DNA of 64,000 nt from an uncultured Christensenellaceae bacterium (lineage in GTDB: Bacteria; Bacillota; Clostridia; Christensenellales; Aristaeellaceae), in the NCBI GenBank assembly GCA_905234985.1, contig CAJOJQ010000001.1:1-64000 (forward strand), read 5' to 3'. Numbering within the stretch: position 1 is the stretch's first letter; the number at the start of each line of letters is the position of its first letter. The notes below the pieces were generated by a model. It made no database searches. It worked only from the letters and a program-made list of their open reading frames with translations, and was not told the origin of the DNA. Of the stretch, positions 52,528-60,158 are shown in pieces. Position numbers and translations under genes: made by a program.

Positions 52528-53859
52528 TTATTTGATAATCAATGCTTCCGGCAGCGGATAGATGGTTTTATCCTTGGCGCTGATTTCCTGGCCCATCTGC
52601 ACCTCGATGGCGTACATATCCGTATCGGCGATGATGATATGCTTGGTGCCCGCGGGGATGGTGATGCTGTTGCCTGTGCGGAGCTGCTGTTCCACGCCGC
52701 CTAAGATGATCCGCCCCTGGCCGGATACCACGGTGAATATCTCCTGCCGCATTTCGTGGGCGTGGTAGGTCATGCGCTTTCCGGCGCGCAGATGCACCTT
52801 GATGGTCATGGAATGGGGCTGGGCGTCGATCACCGTGTAGGTGCCCCAGGATTTTTCGGCAAAGCGCGCGTCCAAGTCGATCTTTTCCACATAGGGCTTC
52901 ATGGCGCCGCTGCGCTCCTTATCGGAGACCAGGATGCCGTCGCCGCTGGCGGCCACCACCAGGTCCCTGCAGCCCATGACCAGAATGGGGATTTCCAATT
53001 CGTTCACCACATGCACGTTTTCGCAGGTTTCGTCTAAGATCACGTCGCCCATGGTGGGTTCGGGCATGACCTCGGCCATCATGTTCCAGCTGCCCACGTC
53101 CTTCCATTCGCCCGCGTAGCGCATCACCTGGATGGACGGCTCTTTTTCCACCACCGCGTAGTCGAAGGAGATTTTGGTCAGGGTCTCATACTTGCCGAAC
53201 AGGTCCTTGTAGTCGGTGAAATCTATCATGCTGTGGGCTTTTTCGATCAGGTATTTCAGCCGGAAGGCGAATACGCCCGCGTTCCACAGGGCTCCCTGGG
53301 CGATGTACAGCTTGGCGGTTTCCTTGTCCGGCTTTTCCTTGAATTCCTTCACGGGACTCACGGTTTCCCCGCCCTGCGGAATGATGTAGCCGTACTTTTT
53401 GCTGGGCACGGTGGGTTCGATGCCCATGAGGGTCAGGCTGGCGGCGTCGCCCTCCACCAGCTTTTCAAGCCTTGTCAGGGCTTCAAAATAGCTGTTGTTC
53501 ACATAGGGGTCCACCGGGCACACGATCACAGGCTCCTCCGGATCCACGCCCAGCACGTCCTGCAAATAGACCGTCGCCAGGGCGATGGCGGGGAAAGTGT
53601 CCCGCCGGGCAGGTTCCACGCAGATGGACACGGCGTCCCCCAACTGATTGCGGATGGAGGAAACCTGGGTTTTGCTGGTGGCGACCGTCACCTTGGCCCC
53701 CGGGTCCACCGCGGTGATCTGGCGATACACCCGCTGCACCATGGATTCGTTATTGCCTTGGGCGTCCCGGAAAATCCGAATGAACTGCTTAGAACGCACG
53801 TCGTTGGACAGGGGCCACAGACGTTTTCCCGATCCGCCGGACAAAAGGATAATATTCAT
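52528..53859 (-). CDS. manC: Mannose-1-phosphate guanylyltransferase (with cupin domain)
   Basis: 443 residues. The nucleotidyltransferase domain has the pyrophosphorylase motif LLSGGSGKRLWPLS (residues 5-18) and FKEKPD. The C-terminal 110 residues form a type II mannose-6-phosphate isomerase-like cupin (MTYHAHEMRQEIFTVVSGQG), as in ManC/AlgA enzymes. It makes GDP-mannose from mannose-1-phosphate and GTP, and perhaps isomerises fructose-6-phosphate. Placed directly before the AlgD-like dehydrogenase. A phosphomannomutase is not in the window. Confidence 0.92.
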   Translation of the reverse strand: MNIILLSGGSGKRLWPLSNDVRSKQFIRIFRDAQGNNESMVQRVYRQITAVDPGAKVTVATSKTQVSSIRNQLGDAVSICVEPARRDTFPAIALATVYLQDVLGVDPEEPVIVCPVDPYVNNSYFEALTRLEKLVEGDAASLTLMGIEPTVPSKKYGYIIPQGGETVSPVKEFKEKPDKETAKLYIAQGALWNAGVFAFRLKYLIEKAHSMIDFTDYKDLFGKYETLTKISFDYAVVEKEPSIQVMRYAGEWKDVGSWNMMAEVMPEPTMGDVILDETCENVHVVNELEIPILVMGCRDLVVAASGDGILVSDKERSGAMKPYVEKIDLDARFAEKSWGTYTVIDAQPHSMTIKVHLRAGKRMTYHAHEMRQEIFTVVSGQGRIILGGVEQQLRTGNSITIPAGTKHIIIADTDMYAIEVQMGQEISAKDKTIYPLPEALIIK

Positions 53860-53902
53860 GGTCTGTCTCCTTTCCCGTGTTTTGATTGAATGAACGAACA
53901 GA

Positions 53903-53922
53903 ACAGCGTTCTTTTAACGCTG
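53903..53922 (-). other. Hairpin overlapping the stop of a glycosyltransferase gene
   Basis: ACAGCGTT (53903-53910) and AACGCTGT (53915-53922) form an 8-bp stem that includes the stop codon of the glycosyltransferase at 53914. It lies between that gene and manC and could modulate readthrough or mRNA stability. Confidence 0.45.
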
Positions 53923-55035
53923 TGAAGAACCGATCAATTTCTGATAAATGCCCGCCAGCGTCTGCGCGGATACGGGCCAGCTGTATTTCGTGCGGCACAG
54001 CTCCTGAATATTTTCCTTCATGCCGCCTTTTTCCGCTTCGGAGAGATCCGAAAAACGCTGAATCGCTTCCGCTAAGCCCCGGTCGCTTTGAGGATCGTAC
54101 AGCAGGCCGGTTTTTCCGCCGTCGGTTTCTTCCACGAAGGTGGGAATGCCGCTGGCGATCACCGGTTTGCCGAAGGTATAGGCCAGCAGCAGCGCGCCGC
54201 TGCCGTAAATCACCTTGTAGGGGAACAGGCAGCAGTCCGCGCCGTTGAAATAATCCGCCACCTCTTCGTCCGGGACGCGCCGGAGCTGAAGCTCCACGAA
54301 ATCCTCCAGGCCGTATTGCTTCAGCAGGACCTGATAATCGGTATCGTCCAGCTCCCTGCGCTGGTTGCCCGCGACGATGATGCGGATCTTTTTCCGGTAT
54401 TCTTCCGGCAGCAGGGACGCCGCTTTCAGCAGATCGTCGATGCCCTTATATTTGCGCACCATGCCAAATTGAAGGAACACGGTTTTTTCATGGGGCGTTT
54501 CCTTGACGGAAGAATCGTATTCGCTGAATGTGCCGTGGGGCACCACGTGAACTTTATTTTCGACGGAAGGCTCGAAACCCACCAGCACCTTTTTGCTGTG
54601 TTCGTTATGGACGATGATGGCGTCGCAGGTCCGGTACCATTTTTTCAGCCTGTCCGCTTCTTTTTTTCCGCCGCTTTCGTGGGGCAGGATGTTGTGGGCG
54701 GTGCAGACCAGCTTCTTGCCGGTCAGGCGGCGCGCCAGCAGATAGGCGGGCATTTCATACCGCTGCTGCTTGAACGCCTGCAGGTGGATGACGTCGTACC
54801 GGCCGAAAAGGATGGCCCCATACAGCGACGCAAGCCCCCGGAAATAGGAAAGCATGCCTAACTTTTTCTCTTTTACCTTGCTTTCCAGCACGCTTTTGCA
54901 CCGGAACGATTCATTGTCGGGGTGATAGTACCGGTTGGTAATGAGCGTTAAATCCACGCGCTTGCTCAGGGGCCTTGCCAGCTCCAGCACATAGGGCTGA
55001 TTGGGCAGCCAAGTATCGGTCATCAGTACCTTCAT
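53914..55035 (-). CDS. Family 4 glycosyltransferase
   Basis: 373 residues from the ATG at 55035 (site GGAGGAAAGG). GT-B fold: TDTWLPNQPYVLELARPLSK at the start, LVCTAHNILPHESGGKK in the acceptor half, and LQFGMVRKYKGIDDLLKAA plus YGSGALLLAYTFGKPVIAS in the donor half. Placed next to manC, it may be a mannosyl- or mannuronosyltransferase, but this is only positional inference. The longer frame to 55149 overlaps the Wzy gene and has no ribosome-binding site. Confidence 0.85.
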   Translation of the reverse strand: MKVLMTDTWLPNQPYVLELARPLSKRVDLTLITNRYYHPDNESFRCKSVLESKVKEKKLGMLSYFRGLASLYGAILFGRYDVIHLQAFKQQRYEMPAYLLARRLTGKKLVCTAHNILPHESGGKKEADRLKKWYRTCDAIIVHNEHSKKVLVGFEPSVENKVHVVPHGTFSEYDSSVKETPHEKTVFLQFGMVRKYKGIDDLLKAASLLPEEYRKKIRIIVAGNQRRELDDTDYQVLLKQYGLEDFVELQLRRVPDEEVADYFNGADCCLFPYKVIYGSGALLLAYTFGKPVIASGIPTFVEETDGGKTGLLYDPQSDRGLAEAIQRFSDLSEAEKGGMKENIQELCRTKYSWPVSAQTLAGIYQKLIGSSQR

Positions 55036-55075
55036 TTGCCTTTCCTCCTGTACATAGGGGAGCGAACAGCCCCTT

Positions 55076-56629
55076 TTATTCGTCGTCGAATTCCTTGAGC
55101 AGGGATTCCAGCTTGTTTTCCGTCTCCTCCTCGTCTTCGTCGCGGACAAACCGGCGCGCGGCTCCTCGGGGCGGCGGAGGAATGGGACGGGATTCCGATA
55201 TATTGCTGAACCGCATCTGGAATGCCGCCATATCGGACGAGGTATCCTTTTGCTGGGTCGTATCCATGCTGTCGTTCACAAAGATGCGCGCTTTTTTCCG
55301 GCTTTCCAGCTTGTGCCTGTCAAACGCCTGATACATCATGGCTAAGATGACAAAGCAGCCCAGCGTGTAGATGGTGGAAGGGTCCGTCTGCCGTTCGGTA
55401 AGGGAACGCACCGTGAACATGACCAGGAAGGAACTGGAGAACAGGTATTGATCTTCCTTCAGATATTTGATGCCGCGCTCCGCCAGGATGAACATGAAGT
55501 AGAATATCGAGACGCCCACCAGGCCTTCATTGCACCACATTTCGATCATCATGTTATGGGTGCTGGCCGAGGAGGTGGCGGCCCAGGAATACTGATCGAA
55601 ACCGCCGTGGAAAGCCTTTACGGCCGAGGGGGTTTTCCAGAACATTTCCAGGCCGTAGCCGAACAGGGTATGGCTCTCCTGCATCACCACGATGGCCTGG
55701 TTCCAAAGGGGCACACGACCGGTGAGGGATGCGTCCTTCCCCAGAGAATTGAGAAACGGCTCCAGGGCCTGCAGCACCGTCAGCGCGAAGAACAGAAAGC
55801 CGATGGTGACCACAATGAACAGCATGCCCAGGGGCAGCCGCTTGGGTTTCTTCTTTTTGTTGCCCCTGCTCTTCAGGCGGTAATACACCACATAACCGAT
55901 GCACGCCATGGTGATCAGCAGCGCGCCCATGTTTTTGGTCATCAGCATGAACACGAACTGCACGCCCATGGTAGCAAGGAAAATAATGGAAATTCTGGAT
56001 TTTCTTTGCAGATAAATGTTCAGCAGGATGATCTGTACAGTCATGCCGAAGGCCAATTGCGTGCCGCATTCGTTTTTTGTGGCAAACAGGCCGCGGAAGG
56101 TATTGGAACCCTGATAGCGGTAAAAAGTGACTTTTGAAAAGAGTACGGTGCTGACCAGGGTGATGGCCATGAAAAGAAACTGGGCAATGTAGAAGAGGGT
56201 CAGCATCTCTTCGATATCGTACTGTTCCACCAGCCACAGGGCGAACATGACCGTCAGGATCAGGTGCAGCACGGTCATGACCACCGTTTTTCTGTCGATG
56301 GACACCACCATGGATATGCCGGAAACATAGGCGACGTACAGGTAGGGCAGCCAATAGCAAGGCTGCAGATTGATCAGCTTGATGCTCATCACGTCGTTGC
56401 CTGTGGCCAGCATGACCAGCAGGAACTGCAGGCCAAAGGCGAAATATTCCACGAGCTTGGATACTCCGCCGCCGATCACCTTGCTCAGCGTGCCCGGAAA
56501 GCCAAGGAAAACGAGCAGCACGAAAATGACCATCACGTTTCGGATGGCCTTGAAGCTGGCCACCTGGGCGTCGATTGCTTTCTGTACGGAATCTTGAATT
56601 TGCCTGTCTCTGCGAAGGCCGGTATCCAT
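55076..56629 (-). CDS. O-antigen ligase/polymerase-like protein (Wzy type)
   Basis: A 517-residue membrane protein with about eleven hydrophobic segments. It has the Wzy_C/O-antigen ligase region: SLTGRVPLWNQAIVVMQESH and, in the large outer loop, the conserved His in SSASTHNMMIEMWCNEGLVG. It would polymerise repeat units on the outer face of the membrane. A cytosolic C-terminal tail of about 75 residues is acidic and rich in Arg, Pro and Glu (PIPPPPRGAARR, DEDEEETENK), longer than usual and perhaps a contact site for regulators. Confidence 0.85.
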   Translation of the reverse strand: MDTGLRRDRQIQDSVQKAIDAQVASFKAIRNVMVIFVLLVFLGFPGTLSKVIGGGVSKLVEYFAFGLQFLLVMLATGNDVMSIKLINLQPCYWLPYLYVAYVSGISMVVSIDRKTVVMTVLHLILTVMFALWLVEQYDIEEMLTLFYIAQFLFMAITLVSTVLFSKVTFYRYQGSNTFRGLFATKNECGTQLAFGMTVQIILLNIYLQRKSRISIIFLATMGVQFVFMLMTKNMGALLITMACIGYVVYYRLKSRGNKKKKPKRLPLGMLFIVVTIGFLFFALTVLQALEPFLNSLGKDASLTGRVPLWNQAIVVMQESHTLFGYGLEMFWKTPSAVKAFHGGFDQYSWAATSSASTHNMMIEMWCNEGLVGVSIFYFMFILAERGIKYLKEDQYLFSSSFLVMFTVRSLTERQTDPSTIYTLGCFVILAMMYQAFDRHKLESRKKARIFVNDSMDTTQQKDTSSDMAAFQMRFSNISESRPIPPPPRGAARRFVRDEDEEETENKLESLLKEFDDE

Positions 56630-56693
56630 GCGCCCGTCCTCCTTTCCGTGAAATTACTGCCGGGCCGCGCTTTAGGCCGCGTTAAGGCCGGGC

Positions 56694-57434
56694 TTACGCT
56701 TCGTCTTCGTCCTCATCCTCGTCTTCATCCTCATCGCTCCGGTTCCTGAAGTAGAACGCCGCGCCCACCTTGTACAGGATAATGCCGATGATCGCGCCCG
56801 CCGTGTTGGCGGTAATGTCCTCGATATCGCACTGACCGATGGTCAGGAACATCTGCGTGGCTTCGATCATGGTGGAAAGCATCAGGCCCAGGGCCGCCAC
56901 GTAGGTCATCTTTGCCAGACGCGAGGGGCGGATCAGCGGGAACAGGACGCCCAGGGGAATGAACATGACGGCGTTCAGGAACAAGTGCTGCAGCGGCTCC
57001 AGGGATTTGATGCGGATGGCCTCCCGCAGCTGGTCGAAGCGCAGCAGAATGGCCCTGCTGTGGCCCTCCTCACGGGAGAAGATGGTCACGTAGGAGATCA
57101 TCAGCAGATACAGGATGAACAGCACCAGCATCTTTTTGTTCAGATATTTGAAATTGACAAACAGGCCGTACAGCGCCACGAACAGCACACTGCAGGCCGA
57201 CAGCATCAGCAGGGCCAGCAGCATGAAGCTGTTGCTGCCCATCTGGCTCAGCACGATCATCAGCGGAATGGCCACGGCGGCGTAAACCACCAGCAGCACG
57301 AACGCCAGTATGGGAAGGGATTTTTTGTTGCTGATGCGGGCGCACATGACGCGGAAGATAAACAGGTAGCCGCACAGCAGCAGGAAGCCCATCAGCGCGT
57401 AAGTCATGATGTCGATATTCAGCATCTCCAGCAA
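56694..57434 (-). CDS. VanZ-family membrane protein with Asp-Glu repeat tail
   Basis: 246 residues. The N-terminal half has three or four hydrophobic segments; the VanZ domain covers about 105-225 (LNAVMFIPLGVLFPLIRPS, IEATQMFL). The protein ends in a pure acidic repeat (SDEDEDEDEDEDEA), encoded by a GAG/GAT-type short tandem repeat at about 56697-56735 that could change length by slippage. The start is the TTG at 57434 or the ATG at 57425. It lies between the Wzz-kinase and Wzy genes. VanZ proteins in polysaccharide loci are common, but their function is not settled. Confidence 0.8.
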   Translation of the reverse strand: MLEMLNIDIMTYALMGFLLLCGYLFIFRVMCARISNKKSLPILAFVLLVVYAAVAIPLMIVLSQMGSNSFMLLALLMLSACSVLFVALYGLFVNFKYLNKKMLVLFILYLLMISYVTIFSREEGHSRAILLRFDQLREAIRIKSLEPLQHLFLNAVMFIPLGVLFPLIRPSRLAKMTYVAALGLMLSTMIEATQMFLTIGQCDIEDITANTAGAIIGIILYKVGAAFYFRNRSDEDEDEDEDEDEA

Positions 57435-57458
57435 GCAGGCTCATCCTTTCCGTTTCAC

Positions 57459-60104
57459 TTATAAATCATCAAACAGGTTCTTTTTTCCGCTCTTGCCGTG
57501 GGCGGGGGCCGCGTTTTCGCCGTCCTTGCCCTGCGGCTGATCCCAGCTGCCGTCCAGGCCCATGCGCACCAATTCCTCGGTGATTTCGGCGTCGCTTCTG
57601 ATGAGCGGCTCGGCGGCCGCCTCCTCGTCCATCAGATCGTCGAACACGTTGCGGTTGGCTTTGATCACGGCGGCTTCGGGCTTGATATCCTTCAAGGGCT
57701 GGGGGGCTTTCGGCTTTTTCTCGATGCCCAGGCCCCAGAAGCCTCCGCCCGGTTTCTTTTTCTTCGCGGGTTCCGTTTTTGCCTTCTTTTCGGCGGCGGC
57801 CTTTTCCTTGACCGGCGCTGCCTTGGGCTTATCGGCCTTTGCGGGCTTTTCAGCCTTTGCGGGCTTTTCGGCCTTTTTGGATGCGGAGGCCTTGTCTTTT
57901 TCAGCCTTCGCGGGCTTTTCTTTCTTGGTTGTTTTTTCAGCCTTCCCGGTCTTGCCGGACGAATCCTCGAACAGGAATCCGAACAGTCCGCGCTTCTTTT
58001 GGGGCTGTTTAGGCGGCAGGGCGACAGGCTTCACAGGCTCCGCCGGTGCGGAGGAGACCTGTTCGAGCGGGCTGAGGGCGGTTTCCTCGCCCGCGGGGAT
58101 AGGCGGCGCTTCCTCCGGGCTGATGATTTCCGGCTCGGGGAGGGAGACCGCCTGCTCCGCTTCCTCCGGGCTGATGATTTCCGGTTCGGGGAGAGAGGCC
58201 GCCTGCTCCGCTTCCGGCGGAGTGTCGGCGGGGGGCTGGGGCCGTTCCTCCGGGCTGATGATTTCCGGCTCGGGGAAGGAATCGGCCTGAGGAGGCTGTT
58301 CCGCTTCCGTGGGGACGTCCACAGGCGGCAGGGGCCATTCCTCCGGGTTGACGGCTTCCGCTTTGGGGAAGGCGGCGGCCTGAGGCGCCTGCTCCGCTTC
58401 CGAGGGGATATCCACAGGCGGCAGGGGCCATTCCGCCGGGTTGACGGCCTCCGGTTTGGGGAAGGAGGCGGGCTGGGCCGGTTCCGGCGCGGTCGTCCGC
58501 GCGGGCGCTTCCCGCATGGCGGGCGGCAGATCCATGTCCTCCGCGTTCCCGGTGGCTTCCGTGGCTTTTTGCTTGTTGATCAGCGCCAGCAGGGCGGCGT
58601 CGTTCTCTTTGCTTTCCGTCTTCTCGGTCTGGGTCTTTTCGACCTTCGGCCCTTTCTTCTTCTTTTTCTTTTTCTTGGACGAGGGCTTCTTCTTTCCGGC
58701 GGCCGCGTCCTTCTTCTCCGCGTCCTTTTTGCCTACGCCCATCATCACGTTCTTGGAGGTCTGCACCGCGTTGACGATGCAGCCCAGCACACGGGTGCCG
58801 GATTTATCCAGCTTTTCCAGGGCGGCCTGGATTTCGGGAATGGAAGCCGTATCGTACCGGGCCACGAACAGCACGGCGTTGGCCACCTGGTTCAGGCTCA
58901 GGGTTTCGGATTCCTTGCCTACGGGCGGCGCGTCGATGATGATGAAATCGTACCGCTCCTTGAGCTGGGTGATCATCTCCACGATGGTGCTGTCCAAATA
59001 AATCAGGTTATGCTCCATCACCATGGGCAGCAGGTCCAGATAGCCGGTCATGGTGGTGATGGCGTCGTTTATGGTGATTTCGCCCCGGTACAGGGCGTTC
59101 AGGGAACGGTCGTAATCAATATTATTCAGGAACAGGGAACCCAACATGGGGTTTTTATAGTCGAAGTCGATCAGCAGGGTATGCTTCTCCATATCCGAAA
59201 GCTCGATGGCCAGGCTGGCGGCCACCGACGTGCGGCCTTCCTGACCGGTTGCGGACGTGATATAGAAGCAATGGCATTTATCCTTGGACCCCATGCGGTT
59301 TCGCAGGATGTATGCCGCCGCCGAAAAGCTTTGCGCCACGTCGGACGACGCTTTATCGTCGGTGACCAGGATGGAGGATCTGTCCCTAAAAAACGCGCTG
59401 TCGTGGGGGATAATACCGATGGTTTCCAGGCCGAACACCGTTTCCACGTCTTTTACGTTGATCAGCGTGGGACGCATCATCAGCTCGATCACGGCGAAGC
59501 CCATACCGGCGGCGAAGCCCAGCACCGGCAGGATCATCCAGGTTTTGATGTTGGCCGTGCGGGAGTTGATCAACACTGCCACCGGTTCGTTGAAAATGCG
59601 CAGGCGGCCCACCTGCAAAAGCTGGGACAAAAGATCGTTGGCGGCGTTGATGATATCCTGCCACAGCGCCAGGCCTTCCTCGCCGTGATCCCACGTCAGG
59701 CGCATGGTGATGATGTTGGTATCGCTGTACTGGGCAATGGACAGCCCGTTGCGGATATCCGAAGCGGAAACGCCCAAAAGCTGTTGGTCGTTAATGACCT
59801 GATAAAGCAGCCGGTCGCTGCGGAGCAGATAGTAAACCGTATCGTACAGCTCGGTAGCCATGGTCAAATCGGTCCGATTGGGCGCGATGCTGTTGCCGGA
59901 ATACCGGCCCTGGCTGTCTACCGGGGCAATGATGAAGGAACCGTCGATCTGGTAATCCTCAACGGCGGACTGCACGTAGTTCATACCGGACAAAAGCAAA
60001 CCGAAAACCAAACCCATCAGGGTAAGGGAGACGATGATTTTCCAGCGCTTCTGCACCGCGAACAGCAAATCGCTGATGCGCAGCTGAATACCGACTGTAT
60101 TCAA
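57459..60104 (-). CDS. Wzz/BY-kinase fusion with degenerate Walker A and long Tyr-free tail
   Basis: 881 residues. Residues 1-215: a chain-length determinant (Wzz-like) domain with membrane helices near 24-42 and 193-213 around an outer loop. Residues 245-450: a BY-kinase-like domain with Walker A TGQEGRTS (286-293; the usual Lys is R291), Walker A' LLIDFDYKNP and Walker B FIIIDAPP. Residues 455-881: a low-complexity tail with a poly-Lys block (KKPSSKKKKKKKK), five imperfect copies of a Pro/Glu repeat (PEAVNPAEWPLPPVD; PEPEIISPEE), Ala/Lys stretches and short hydrophobic motifs (RGLFGFLFED, NVFDDLMDEE, NLFDDL at the end). The tail has no tyrosine, so the usual autophosphorylated Tyr cluster is absent. 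Probably controls polymer length as a scaffold or pseudokinase. Confidence 0.85.
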   Translation of the reverse strand: MNTVGIQLRISDLLFAVQKRWKIIVSLTLMGLVFGLLLSGMNYVQSAVEDYQIDGSFIIAPVDSQGRYSGNSIAPNRTDLTMATELYDTVYYLLRSDRLLYQVINDQQLLGVSASDIRNGLSIAQYSDTNIITMRLTWDHGEEGLALWQDIINAANDLLSQLLQVGRLRIFNEPVAVLINSRTANIKTWMILPVLGFAAGMGFAVIELMMRPTLINVKDVETVFGLETIGIIPHDSAFFRDRSSILVTDDKASSDVAQSFSAAAYILRNRMGSKDKCHCFYITSATGQEGRTSVAASLAIELSDMEKHTLLIDFDYKNPMLGSLFLNNIDYDRSLNALYRGEITINDAITTMTGYLDLLPMVMEHNLIYLDSTIVEMITQLKERYDFIIIDAPPVGKESETLSLNQVANAVLFVARYDTASIPEIQAALEKLDKSGTRVLGCIVNAVQTSKNVMMGVGKKDAEKKDAAAGKKKPSSKKKKKKKKGPKVEKTQTEKTESKENDAALLALINKQKATEATGNAEDMDLPPAMREAPARTTAPEPAQPASFPKPEAVNPAEWPLPPVDIPSEAEQAPQAAAFPKAEAVNPEEWPLPPVDVPTEAEQPPQADSFPEPEIISPEERPQPPADTPPEAEQAASLPEPEIISPEEAEQAVSLPEPEIISPEEAPPIPAGEETALSPLEQVSSAPAEPVKPVALPPKQPQKKRGLFGFLFEDSSGKTGKAEKTTKKEKPAKAEKDKASASKKAEKPAKAEKPAKADKPKAAPVKEKAAAEKKAKTEPAKKKKPGGGFWGLGIEKKPKAPQPLKDIKPEAAVIKANRNVFDDLMDEEAAAEPLIRSDAEITEELVRMGLDGSWDQPQGKDGENAAPAHGKSGKKNLFDDL

Positions 60105-60158
60105 TGCATCGTCTCCCTTCTTTTTTTGCTCCGCGCTTTAGGGCGGGCCGGATTGATT

